Source: Methylobacterium platani | GTDB lineage: Bacteria > Pseudomonadota > Alphaproteobacteria > Rhizobiales > Beijerinckiaceae | Reading direction: 5' to 3' | DNA: 64,000 nucleotides | Assembly: GCF_001653715.1 (NCBI RefSeq) | Contig: NZ_LWHQ01000043.1 | Coordinates: 135,288 to 199,287, forward strand | Part shown: piece after piece, positions 34,960 through 43,373 of the stretch | Layout: every line of letters starts with the position of its first letter | Numbering within the stretch: position 1 is the first letter of the stretch | Translations under genes and position numbers: made by a program | Notes under the pieces: model-generated | Told to the model about the DNA's origin: nothing | What the model saw: the letters and a program-made list of their open reading frames with translations, nothing else | The model's database searches: none

Positions 34960-36462
34960 ATGAGCCTTCACACCGAGACGCTGGTGATCGGCGCGGGACC
35001 GGCGGGCCTCACGACCGGCTACATGCTGGCCAAGGCCGGCCGCGACGTCGTGGTGCTGGAGCGCGATCCGACCCAGGTCGGCGGCATCAGCCGCACGGTG
35101 GAGTACAAGGGCTTCCTGTTCGACATCGGCGGCCACCGCTTCTTCTCGAAATCGAAGGAAGTCGTCGATCTCTGGAACGAGATCCTGCCCGACGACTTCA
35201 TCGAGCGGCCGCGCCTCTCGCGGATCTACTACAAGGGCCGGACCTACGCCTATCCGCTCAAGGCGTTCGAGGCCCTGCGCAACCTCGGGATCGTCGAGAG
35301 CGCGGCCTGCGTCGCCTCCTACCTCTGGGCCCGGGCCCGGCCGATCGCGGAGCCGAAGAGCTTCCACGACTGGGTCCGCAACCAGTTCGGCGAGCGGCTG
35401 TTCTCGATCTTCTTCAAGACCTACACCGAGAAGGTGTGGGGGATGTCGTGCGACGACATCTCGGCCGACTGGGCGGCGCAGCGCATCAAGGGGCTCGACC
35501 TCGGCGCAGCGATCCGCGACGGGCTCAAGCGCTCGCTCGGGCTGCACCGGCCGGCGGCCTCCGACGGCGCGGTCATCAAGACCCTGATCGAGTCGTTCCG
35601 CTATCCCCGCCGCGGCCCCGGCATGATGTGGGACGCGGCAGCCGGCGCGATCCGGCGCAACGGCGGGCAGGTCCTGCTCGACCGGCGGGTCGACGCCCTG
35701 TCGTACGACGCCGCCACCAAGCTGTGGACGGTGAGCACCCGGCGCGAGGGCGGCGGCCGCGAGACCTTCACGGCCCGCAACGTCGTCTCCTCGGCGCCGA
35801 TCCGCGAGCTCGTCGGCGCCATCCGCCCGGCGCCGCTCAGCACCTTCCAGGCCCGCTCGCTGCGCTACCGCGACTTCGTCACCGTGGCGCTGATCGCCCG
35901 GGCCAAGGACAGCTTCCCGGACAACTGGATCTACGTCCACGACCCGGCGGTGAAGGTCGGCCGGGTGCAGAACTTCCGCTCCTGGTCGCCCGAGATGGTG
36001 CCGGACGATTCCTACACCTGTCTCGGCCTCGAATATTTCTGCTTCGAGGGCGACGGGCTGTGGAACGCAGCCGATTCCGAGCTGATCGCGCTCGCCCGCC
36101 GCGAGATCGGCCTGATCGGCCTCGTCGACCCGGCGAGCGTGGTCGATGCCTGCGTGGTGCGCCAGCCCAAGGCCTACCCGGTCTACGACGACGCCTACCG
36201 CGCCCACGTGGCGACGATCCGCCGGGACCTCGAGGGCAGCTACCCGACCCTCCATCTCGTCGGCCGCAACGGGATGCACAAGTACAACAACCAGGACCAC
36301 GCGATGATGACCGCGATGCTGACGGCGCGGAACATCCTCGCCGGCGAGCGGCGCTTCGACGTGTGGAACGTCAACGAGGACGCCGAATACGCCGAGGCCG
36401 GGCTCTCGGGGGTGCAGGAGGCCCTGGGCAGCGAGCGGATGGTGCCGCGCAAGGTGGCGTGA
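34960..36462 (+). CDS. FAD-dependent oxidoreductase, UDP-galactopyranose-mutase-like
   Basis: A 500-residue flavoprotein: Rossmann motif VIGAGPAGLTTGYMLAKAG from residue 9, followed by VVLERDPTQVGGISRT and DIGGHRFFSKSKEVVDLWNEIL, then FFKTYTEKVWGMSCDDISADW, a segment shared with UDP-galactopyranose mutase/Glf and related NAD(P)/FAD amino-oxidoreductase-like enzymes. It ends LVGRNGMHKYNNQDHAMMTA. It is longer than classical Glf (about 370-400), so mutase activity is only a possibility. Divergent from the GT-C gene, 190 bases apart, suggesting a polysaccharide-related pair. Confidence 0.75.
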   Translation: MSLHTETLVIGAGPAGLTTGYMLAKAGRDVVVLERDPTQVGGISRTVEYKGFLFDIGGHRFFSKSKEVVDLWNEILPDDFIERPRLSRIYYKGRTYAYPLKAFEALRNLGIVESAACVASYLWARARPIAEPKSFHDWVRNQFGERLFSIFFKTYTEKVWGMSCDDISADWAAQRIKGLDLGAAIRDGLKRSLGLHRPAASDGAVIKTLIESFRYPRRGPGMMWDAAAGAIRRNGGQVLLDRRVDALSYDAATKLWTVSTRREGGGRETFTARNVVSSAPIRELVGAIRPAPLSTFQARSLRYRDFVTVALIARAKDSFPDNWIYVHDPAVKVGRVQNFRSWSPEMVPDDSYTCLGLEYFCFEGDGLWNAADSELIALARREIGLIGLVDPASVVDACVVRQPKAYPVYDDAYRAHVATIRRDLEGSYPTLHLVGRNGMHKYNNQDHAMMTAMLTARNILAGERRFDVWNVNEDAEYAEAGLSGVQEALGSERMVPRKVA

Positions 36463-36493
36463 GGCGCAAGACGGCGTGCGGCGGAGGGCGGCC

Positions 36494-36535
36494 TGATGCG
36501 GTCGTCCGGAGGATCCGTCCGGACAAACCGCATCA
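36494..36535. terminator. Two-part hairpin between convergent genes
   Basis: TGATGCGGT (36494-36502) pairs with ACCGCATCA (36527-36535), and an inner GTCCGGA/TCCGGAC stem (36504-36510, 36518-36524) extends it. The right arm covers the stop codon of the opposite gene. Confidence 0.65.
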
Positions 36536-37915
36536 CCGCGCCGCCATCGGCGGCTGGACCGGGGCGAGCGGGAGCAGCCGGGCGATCTGTGCCGAGGAGA
36601 GCCGGCCGGTGGCCGCGGCCCCGAGCCCGCGCTGGTACGTCGCGATCGCCGCCCGGGTCGCCGTCCCGGGCCTGCCGTCGGTCTCGCCGGCGTAATGCCC
36701 GGTCCGCGCCAGCGCCCGCTGGATCGCGCGCCACTGCTCCGGCTGCAGCGCCGCCTCGGTCCGCAGCGACTGATCCAGGCCGATTCCGGCGGTGGCCGAG
36801 GGATCCGGCATTCCGGCCAGCGCCGTCTCGAGGGCGGCGATCCGGGTCCTGAGATCGGATGCGGGGCGACCGGCGGCTCCGCTGCCGTCGGCGAGAGCGG
36901 CCCGGTCCGGGACGGCGTGCGCGCGGGCGGCCTCGATGCCGCGCGACGTCGCCTCGAGGTCGTCGATCGTCCGGGCGATCCGGCCGATCGCCTCGCGGTT
37001 GGTCCGCGCGGTCTGGCCGAATTCCGAGAGGCGGTCGGCGACCTGCCGGATCCCCGCCTCGCCCTCCGTCCGGGCCGCCTCCATCCGGCCGGATTGTTCG
37101 GCGATCTCGGCCCGCAGGACGATCAGGGCGGTCCTGGCCGTCTCGACCTCCGAGCGGGCGGCGGCCAGCGCCTCGCGCTGCTCCGCGACCTGTGCCCGCA
37201 GGGCTGCCATCTCCCGCCCCACCGCGGCGATGCCCGCCCGGGCCTCGTCCGCGCCGGCATCGGCGGCGGCCTTCGCCACCTCTGCCGCCCGCCGGGCCTC
37301 GTGATCCGCGTCCGCCGCGAGGCGCAGCCGCGCCACGGAGGCGCCGACGACGTCGAGCTCGTCCCGGCGCTGGACGACCGCGCGGTCGAGCGCCTCCATC
37401 TCGGCGGTGAGCCGGCGCGACCGCATCGCGAGATCCCGGCGCTCCGCCTCCCCCGGGGCGACGGGGCGGGTGACCTCCGGCTCGTGCGCATCGGGCCCGA
37501 TCCCGGCGCTCCGCAGCCCCCGGCCGGCCTGCGCGAGCAGCGCTTCGACGGAGACCGCCGCGTCGTCGCGGGACAGGAACAGCGTCGCGCCCGCGAGCAG
37601 GACGAGGGCCGCGCCGGCCCCCGCGGCCCCGGAAACCAGGCTGATGGTGCGGCAATGGACCGGAGGCTCCCCCAGGAGCCGGGCACTGACGGATCGCGCG
37701 CTGCCGAGGGCGGAGACGCCGTCGTCCGGGGCGGCGGCCCTGCCGGAGCGGGCCGCCCCTGCCGGCTCGCCCGTCAGGATATCGCTGTCGTCGCGCCGAT
37801 GATCCTGGATGACGGAACGTTCTCTGACCCATTCTCGCCCGTACCGGGCCGCCATAATGAGCGAAATCAGGCCAAAGCAGGCCGCAACGATCACCGCTTG
37901 CGTACTTGAAATCAT
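36533..37915 (-). CDS. Membrane-anchored coiled-coil protein with peptidoglycan-binding domain
   Basis: A 460-residue protein. An N-terminal hydrophobic helix (MISSTQAVIVAACFGLISLI) and a second at about 90-112 anchor it. A long Ala/Glu/Arg-rich coiled coil covers about 140-340 (repeated EMEALDRAVVQRRDEL-like segments). The C-terminus is a PG_binding_1 domain: LQPEQWRAIQRALARTGHY and TATRAAIATYQRGLG. It probably sits in the inner membrane and reaches the cell wall. ATG at 37915 is preferred over one nine codons upstream because AAAGG precedes it. Function unassigned. Confidence 0.75.
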   Translation of the reverse strand: MISSTQAVIVAACFGLISLIMAARYGREWVRERSVIQDHRRDDSDILTGEPAGAARSGRAAAPDDGVSALGSARSVSARLLGEPPVHCRTISLVSGAAGAGAALVLLAGATLFLSRDDAAVSVEALLAQAGRGLRSAGIGPDAHEPEVTRPVAPGEAERRDLAMRSRRLTAEMEALDRAVVQRRDELDVVGASVARLRLAADADHEARRAAEVAKAAADAGADEARAGIAAVGREMAALRAQVAEQREALAAARSEVETARTALIVLRAEIAEQSGRMEAARTEGEAGIRQVADRLSEFGQTARTNREAIGRIARTIDDLEATSRGIEAARAHAVPDRAALADGSGAAGRPASDLRTRIAALETALAGMPDPSATAGIGLDQSLRTEAALQPEQWRAIQRALARTGHYAGETDGRPGTATRAAIATYQRGLGAAATGRLSSAQIARLLPLAPVQPPMAAR

Positions 37916-38254
37916 CAGCCTTTCCGCCGCTCGACCCGACATGCGACGATTATCCTATGTAACCAAGGGTCAATTTCAAGCATCCGCCCGTCGGACCTTT
38001 GCGTAGGCCGGCCCGGCGGACCGGGCCGGCCGTGGCTGCGGGCGTTCGTCCGGGGTCGCCGCACGCCCTCGCACCGCGCCCCGCCCGGCCGCGAAGCGCG
38101 CGGCCGACGGCGGCCGCGGATCGCGCGACCGGAGAGCGGCCCGGGCGCGTGCGGTGCAAAGAGCTTCACAGGGCCCGCCCCCTCGACTAAGGAGCCGACG
38201 AGAATTCCTGCACAAGACCGCTCCAGCCGAGACCCGCGGAAGGACTCCACGACC
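37916..38254. other. Divergent intergenic region with a GC hairpin
   Basis: About 340 bases between divergent genes with no credible gene. A perfect 11-bp stem with 4-nt loop (38006-38031, GGCCGGCCCGG / CCGGGCCGGCC) is present; it is either a repetitive palindrome or a structured leader. Promoters for both flanking genes should be here. Confidence 0.5.
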
Positions 38255-39421
38255 ATGACCGGCTTCGACACCGTCGGCCTGACCCGGCCCGCCTCGCAGC
38301 TCGTGACCGTGTTCGGGGGATCGGGCTTCCTCGGCCGCCACGTGGTGCGGGCGCTGGCCAAGCGCGGCTACCGGATCCGGGTGGCGGTGCGCCGGCCCGA
38401 CCTCGCGCAGTTCCTCCAGCCGCTGGGCCGCGTCGGCCAGATCGTCGGCGTGCAGACGAACCTGCGCAACCCGGCCTCGATCGTCCGGGCGGCGGAGCAC
38501 GCCGACATCGTGGTCAACCTCGTCGGCATCCTGCAGGAGAGCGGCAGCCAGAGCTTCCAGCGCCTCCAGGCGGAGGGCGCCGCCGCGGTCGCCCGGGCCG
38601 CCGCCGCGGTGAACGCCCCGCTGGTGCACGTCTCGGCGCTCGGCGCCGACGCGCACTCGGCCTCGGCCTATGCCCGCTCGAAGGCGCTCGGCGAGGCCAG
38701 CGTGTTCGAGGCGCGGCCCGACGCGATCGTCTTCCGTCCGTCGATCGTGTTCGGGCCGGGCGACAGCTTCTTCAACCGCTTCGCGGGGTTGGCCCGGATG
38801 CTGCCGGTGCTGCCGCTCGCCGGGGCCGGGGCGCGGATGCAGCCGGTCTTCGCCGGCGACGTCGCCGAGGCGATCGCGCGCGCGGTCGAGGGCGGGCTCC
38901 AGGGCGGCCGGGTCTACGAGCTCGGCGGGCCGGAGATCCTGACCCTGCAGCAGCTCGTCGAGTACACCCTGAAGGTCACGATGCGCAGCCGCGTCGTGCT
39001 GCCGCTGCCGGCCCCCGCCGCCCGGCTCCAGGCCCGGGTGATGGAGATCGTTGACACCGCGACGCTCGGCCTCCTGCCCGACACCCTGAAGCTCACTCGC
39101 GACCAGGTCACCCTGCTCCAGAGCGACAACGTCGTGTCGGAGGCGGCGAAGGCCGAGGGACGCACGATCGAGGGGATCGGCATCGCGCCGACCGCGATCG
39201 AGGCGGTGGTGCCGGGCTATCTCTGGCGCTTCCGCAAGGCCGGCCAGTTCGCCACCGGCCGCGGCACCCCCGAGATGGCCGCGACCCCCGACCTGATGGC
39301 GCCCGAGCCGATGGGCCCGGGCTCGCAGCACCACCCTGGCGATGCGAGCGGCCCGGCGGTGGGCCAGCTCGCGGCGGGCGCCGGCCCGGCGCCGGGCGCG
39401 CGCTGGGGCAAGCGGCAGTAA
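38255..39421 (+). CDS. NDUFA9-like NAD(P)-binding SDR protein
   Basis: A 388-residue atypical short-chain dehydrogenase. VTVFGGSGFLGRHVVRALAKRG is the Rossmann loop, and VRRPDLAQFLQPLGRVGQI with VRAAEHADIVVNLVGIL, SAYARSKALGE and VFRPSIVFGPGDSFFNRFA are the NDUFA9/complex-I-associated SDR signature. Such proteins accompany complex I in alphaproteobacteria and mitochondria and bind NADPH without clear turnover. The Pro/Gly-rich C-terminus (about 340-388) is extra. The stop lies in a 10-bp tandem repeat (39411-39438), so nearby frames shift if the copy number changes. Confidence 0.85.
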   Translation: MTGFDTVGLTRPASQLVTVFGGSGFLGRHVVRALAKRGYRIRVAVRRPDLAQFLQPLGRVGQIVGVQTNLRNPASIVRAAEHADIVVNLVGILQESGSQSFQRLQAEGAAAVARAAAAVNAPLVHVSALGADAHSASAYARSKALGEASVFEARPDAIVFRPSIVFGPGDSFFNRFAGLARMLPVLPLAGAGARMQPVFAGDVAEAIARAVEGGLQGGRVYELGGPEILTLQQLVEYTLKVTMRSRVVLPLPAPAARLQARVMEIVDTATLGLLPDTLKLTRDQVTLLQSDNVVSEAAKAEGRTIEGIGIAPTAIEAVVPGYLWRFRKAGQFATGRGTPEMAATPDLMAPEPMGPGSQHHPGDASGPAVGQLAAGAGPAPGARWGKRQ

Positions 39422-39455
39422 GCGGCAGTAAGCGGCACGACAATTCGGACGCTGG

Positions 39456-39489
39456 AAAAAAGGGCGGCCCCGCGGGACCGCCCTTTTTT
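39456..39489 (+). terminator. Rho-independent terminator after the NDUFA9-like gene
   Basis: A-rich left arm plus GGGCGG pairs with CCGCCC plus T-run (12-bp stem, 10-nt loop), 34 bases after the stop; a textbook terminator with A/T tails on both sides. Confidence 0.9.
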
Positions 39490-39556
39490 TCATGTCGTCG
39501 TACTCTTGCGAGGCTTCCGTCGGGGCCATTCGAGGACACGAATGGCGCGGGTCTCC

Positions 39557-39749
39557 CCTCTCCCCGCGGGCGGGGAGAGGACGTCATCGACCTTGTCGTC
39601 GATGAAGTGAGCCCGAAGGGCGAGGGTGAGGGGGTATCTCCGGAAGAGGCTCATCCGGCACCACCCCCTCACCCTCGCTCCGGCTTTCGCCTCCGCTTGC
39701 TGCATCCCCTGAACGGGGACGCAGCCCTCTCCCCGCCCGCGGGGAGAGG
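39557..39749. repeat. Composite palindromic repeat (three hairpins)
   Basis: Two 24-nt hairpins with identical 11-bp arms (CCTCTCCCCGC / GCGGGGAGAGG) at 39557-39580 and 39726-39749 flank a central perfect 15-bp stem (39621-39635 with 39663-39677). This nested symmetry and location between genes resembles dispersed palindromic repeats of alphaproteobacteria. Confidence 0.8.
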
Positions 39750-39840
39750 AGGGACCCGCGCCCGATCTTTTCCCGGACGATTTTTTGGCCCCGAACAGGA
39801 TGGAGGCGGGACGACGATCGCCCCGCACCGACGACTATCC

Positions 39841-40623
39841 TCAGATCGACCGCACCGCCCCGCCGTCGACCCGGATCATGCTGCCGGTGACGTAGGAGGC
39901 CCGTTCCGAGGCCAGGAAGCACGCCACGTCGGCGAATTCCTGGACCTTGCCGTAGCGCTTGGCCGGAATCGCCGAGCGGGCGGCCTCGGCGATCTCCTCG
40001 CGCGACTTGCCCTGGGCCTTGGCGTTGGCGGTGTCGAGCTCGCCGGTCCGGTCGGTCTCGATCCGGCCGGGCAGGATCATGTTGACGGTGACGCCGTCGG
40101 CCGCGACCTCGGCCGACAGGGTCTTGGCCCAGCCGGCGATCGAGGCGCGCAGGGCGTTCGACATCACGAGATTCGGGATCGGCTGCTCGACGCCGCTCGA
40201 GGCCACCACCACGATACGGCCGAAGCCGGACTGGCGCATCCCCGGCAGGACGAGGCCGGCGAGGCGGAAGACCGGGGTCACCATCGCCTCGAACTGGGGC
40301 GTCCAGGCCTCGGGCTGCACGGTGAGCGCGGTGCCGGCCGGCGGACCGCCGGTGTTGGCGATCAGGATGTCGACCCCGCCGAGATGCTCCTGGGCGGCCG
40401 CGAAGATCGCCTCGACGTTGTCCTTCAGGGGCCCCGCGAAGGCGTGGGCGCGGCCCTGGCCGCGGGCGTTGATCGCCGCCACCGCCTCGTCGAGGCGCTC
40501 CGCCGTGCGGGCGGTGAGCAGCACGTCCGCGCCTTCGGCCGCCAGGGCCTCGGCGATGCCGCGGCCGAGGCCGCGGCTGGACGACAGGACGAGGGCGCGC
40601 TTGCCCTTGAGACCGAGATCCAT
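39841..40623 (-). CDS. SDR-family oxidoreductase lacking the classical YxxxK
   Basis: A 260-residue SDR with the cofactor motif (SSSRGLGRGIAEALAAEG), an NTGG element and the C-terminal VTGSMIRVDGG. At the active site the usual Ser-Tyr-x-x-x-Lys reads SSGVEQPIPNLVMSNALR: the Tyr and Lys positions are not Y and K. A divergent SDR subgroup carries this QPIPNLxxSN form; activity would need other residues or be lost. It is alone between two repeat elements, with no neighbour to hint at substrate. Confidence 0.82.
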   Translation of the reverse strand: MDLGLKGKRALVLSSSRGLGRGIAEALAAEGADVLLTARTAERLDEAVAAINARGQGRAHAFAGPLKDNVEAIFAAAQEHLGGVDILIANTGGPPAGTALTVQPEAWTPQFEAMVTPVFRLAGLVLPGMRQSGFGRIVVVASSGVEQPIPNLVMSNALRASIAGWAKTLSAEVAADGVTVNMILPGRIETDRTGELDTANAKAQGKSREEIAEAARSAIPAKRYGKVQEFADVACFLASERASYVTGSMIRVDGGAVRSI

Positions 40624-40698
40624 GGTGTTCCTCCCGTGATGGTCGAGCTTGTTCGGAGCTTTCAGGAACTAACACGAGCGCTCGCCCCCTCCCACCCA

Positions 40699-40823
40699 CA
40701 CCCTCATCCCGAGGTGCGAGCGAAGCGAGCACCGAAGGAGGGCTCCGGAAGCCTTCGCGCTTCCTGGAGCCCCCCTTTGAGGTCAGTCCATCTCCGATGG
40801 ACCGACACCTCAGGATGAGGGTG
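40699..40823. repeat. 125-bp inverted repeat element
   Basis: The 18-base end CACCCTCATCCCGAGGTG (40699-40716) is mirrored at 40806-40823 with one mismatch. The interior includes GCGAGCGAAGCGAGC and a purine-rich GGAGGGCTCC segment. This is a common dispersed intergenic repeat type in Rhizobiales. Confidence 0.75.
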
Positions 40824-40850
40824 CGAGCGGGATGGGCGGATAGACGCCGC

Positions 40851-42242
40851 TCAAGCGGTCTCCCCGGCCAACCGCTCGAGCCAGCCCTCGGCCTGCGCCC
40901 GGACGTTGTCCGGCGCGGTGCCGCCGTAGCTGGTGCGGCTCGCCACCGAGTTCTCGACGCCGAGCACCGCGAAGACCGCCTCGGTGATGCGCGGCTCCTC
41001 GGCCTGCATCACCGCGAGCGGCAGCGCCTCGAGGCCGATGCCGCGGGACGAGGCCTCGCCGACGAGGCGGCCGGTGACGTGGTGGGCGTCGCGGAACGGC
41101 AGGCCGAGCTCGCGTACCAGCCAGTCGGCGAGATCGGTGGCGGTGGCGTAGCCGGAGCCGGCGGCCGCCTTCAGCACCTCCGGCACGGGTTCGAGGTCGC
41201 GCACCATGCCCGCCATGGCGGCGAGGCACAGCGAGAGGGTCTGGAGCGCGTCGAAAGTGCCCTCCTTGTCCTCCTGCATGTCCTTCGAATAGGCGAGCGG
41301 CAGGCCCTTCATGACGATGAGCAGGCCCGACAGGGCGCCGATGATCCGGCCGGACTTGGCCCGGACCAGCTCGGCGGCGTCGGGGTTGCGCTTCTGCGGC
41401 ATGATCGAGGAGCCGGTAGTGAACCGGTCCGACAGCTTGACGAAGCCGAACTGGGCCGAGGTCCAGACCACGATCTCCTCGGCGAAGCGCGACAGGTGCA
41501 CCGCCGCGATCGCCGCGGCCGAGAGCGCCTCGAGGGCGAAGTCGCGGTCGGCCACCGAATCGAGCGAGTTGGCGGTCGGCCGGTCGAAGCCGAGGCTTGT
41601 CGCGGTGGCGTGCCGGTCGATCGGGAACGAGGTGCCGGCGAGCGCGGCGGCACCCAGCGGGCACTCGTTGAGCCGGGCACGGGCGTCGCGGAAGCGGCCG
41701 CGGTCGCGGTTCAGCATCTCGACATAGGCCAGGAGATGATGGCCGAAGGTGACCGGCTGGGCCGATTGCAGGTGGGTGAAGCCCGGCATCACCGTGCCGG
41801 CATGCTTGAGCGCCAGCTCGGCCATCGCCTGCTGCAGGTCGGCGGCCTGGCCGTCGAGGGCGTCGAGGGTGTCGCGCACCCACAGCCGCATGTCGGTGGC
41901 GACCTGGTCGTTGCGCGAGCGCGCGGTGTGGAGGCGGCCAGCCGAGGGACCGACGACCTCGCGCAGCCGGCTCTCCACGCTCATGTGGATGTCCTCGAGC
42001 TCGCGGCGGAACGCGAAGGTCCCGGCCTCGATCTCGCCCTGGACGGTCTTGAGACCGGCCTCGATCTTCGCCACATCCTCGGCCGGCAGGATCCCCGCCT
42101 TGCCCAGCATCGCGACGTGGGCGAGCGAGCCCCGGATGTCCTGGGGGGCGAGGCGCTTGTCGAAGCCGATGGAGGCGTTGATCTCCTCCATGATCTCGGC
42201 GGGGCCGCTCGCGAAGCGCCCGCCCCACATCCGGTTGCTCAT
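40851..42242 (-). CDS. argH: Argininosuccinate lyase ArgH
   Basis: Last step of arginine synthesis: cleaves argininosuccinate to arginine and fumarate. The 463-residue protein contains MSNRMWGGRFASGPAEIMEE at the start, TARSRNDQVATDMRLW, TVMPGFTHLQSAQPVTFGHH and the fumarase-family signature GSSIMPQKRNPD near residue 280. GAGGTGAGGA precedes the ATG. Its start codon overlaps the start of tlpA on the other strand (CATG), so each promoter must lie within or very near the other gene. Confidence 0.96.
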   Translation of the reverse strand: MSNRMWGGRFASGPAEIMEEINASIGFDKRLAPQDIRGSLAHVAMLGKAGILPAEDVAKIEAGLKTVQGEIEAGTFAFRRELEDIHMSVESRLREVVGPSAGRLHTARSRNDQVATDMRLWVRDTLDALDGQAADLQQAMAELALKHAGTVMPGFTHLQSAQPVTFGHHLLAYVEMLNRDRGRFRDARARLNECPLGAAALAGTSFPIDRHATATSLGFDRPTANSLDSVADRDFALEALSAAAIAAVHLSRFAEEIVVWTSAQFGFVKLSDRFTTGSSIMPQKRNPDAAELVRAKSGRIIGALSGLLIVMKGLPLAYSKDMQEDKEGTFDALQTLSLCLAAMAGMVRDLEPVPEVLKAAAGSGYATATDLADWLVRELGLPFRDAHHVTGRLVGEASSRGIGLEALPLAVMQAEEPRITEAVFAVLGVENSVASRTSYGGTAPDNVRAQAEGWLERLAGETA

Positions 42243-42885
42243 GTCCTCACCTCGCCTCGCATCCTCGCGGACCACCCGCCTCGCCCTCGCAGGGGGGCTC
42301 GTCGCCGTCCTCGGCCTCGGGGCTGCCCTATACGGGCTTGGCGACCGGAGCAACGGCGGCGCCTGCCCGCTCGGGGCCGCCACCGCCGCCCGCCTCGCGC
42401 CGCTCGCCCGCGGCGAGGTCGCGGCGCTCCAGGTCGATGCCCACCCGAAGCCCGCGCCGGCCATCACCTTCACCGGGCCGGACGGCCGGCCGAAGACGCT
42501 CGCCGACCTCAAGGGCCGCACGGTGCTGCTGAACCTGTGGGCGACGTGGTGCGCGCCGTGCAAGGCGGAGATGCCGGCCCTCGACCGGCTGCAGGGCGAG
42601 CTCGGCGGCCCCGACTTCGAGGTGGTCGCCCTCAACCTCGACACCCGCAACCCCGAGCGGCCGCCGCTCTGGATGAAGGAGAACGGGATCGCGCGGCTCG
42701 CCTACTATGCCGACCCGGGCGGGCGGGCGCTGCCGGTGCTGCAGAAGACCGGCGACGTCGTCGGCCTGCCCACCACCTTCCTGATCGACCCGGCCGGCTG
42801 CGAGATCGGCGTGATGAAGGGCCCGGCGGAATGGGCGAGCGAGGATGCCGTGAAGCTCGTGCGGGCGGCGCTGGGGCGGGGCTGA
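42241..42885 (+). CDS. tlpA: Thioredoxin-like thiol:disulfide oxidoreductase TlpA
   Basis: A 214-residue periplasmic, membrane-anchored thioredoxin. One N-terminal helix (RLALAGGLVAVLGLGAALYG) anchors it; the AhpC/TSA-like domain has LLNLWATWCAPCKAEMPAL with active-site CAPC (C104, C107) and the cis-Pro loop VVGLPTTFLI. TlpA in Bradyrhizobium reduces ScoI and CoxB for cytochrome oxidase assembly. Head-to-head with argH with overlapping start codons; no ribosome site is visible upstream of its ATG, and no alternative start lies near. Confidence 0.9.
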   Translation: MSSPRLASSRTTRLALAGGLVAVLGLGAALYGLGDRSNGGACPLGAATAARLAPLARGEVAALQVDAHPKPAPAITFTGPDGRPKTLADLKGRTVLLNLWATWCAPCKAEMPALDRLQGELGGPDFEVVALNLDTRNPERPPLWMKENGIARLAYYADPGGRALPVLQKTGDVVGLPTTFLIDPAGCEIGVMKGPAEWASEDAVKLVRAALGRG

Positions 42886-42925
42886 GCCGCCCCGGGTAGC
42901 GCTGCGGGACAGGAGGCCGGCCGGA

Positions 42926-43237
42926 TCAGGGAGCCCGGAAACCCTCGCTGCCCCAGTTCAGGCCGTCGCCCGGCCGGGCGTTCCGGGCGGCCCGCTCCCG
43001 CTCGCTCCAGGCGCGGAGCGACAGCCTCTCGCCCGAGGACAGGCGCGCCTGCGCCGCAGGGTCGAGCTGTGCCGGCGTCCGGATGCCGGGCAGCGCCTTC
43101 AGGGCGTCGATCACCGGCATCTCGCCTTCCACCACGAAGACGCGGTCGGAGAATTCGTGTGTCCTGGGCAGGCCGCGCAGAGCCGCCCACGTTCCGGCAT
43201 CAGCCTCGGCCGGATCGACGATCACGACCTGCTCCAT
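42926..43237 (-). CDS. Hypothetical protein
   Basis: A 103-residue soluble protein, MEQVVIVDPAEADAGTWAAL at the start, charged and without membrane helices or recognised motifs. It may begin slightly further upstream. It is convergent with tlpA (40 bases) and divergent from nhaA. Confidence 0.5.
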   Translation of the reverse strand: MEQVVIVDPAEADAGTWAALRGLPRTHEFSDRVFVVEGEMPVIDALKALPGIRTPAQLDPAAQARLSSGERLSLRAWSERERAARNARPGDGLNWGSEGFRAP

Positions 43238-43373
43238 CCCCAGGACCCTCCGCGACGCCGATTGAACGTCCGGCCTCGCCGCCTCGCAACAGCAATCCTC
43301 GCGGCGGCCGGCGGTCTCCGAGCCAGACCGACCCGCGTTGATCCAGCTCCGGATTCCTGGCACGCGGGGCGCC

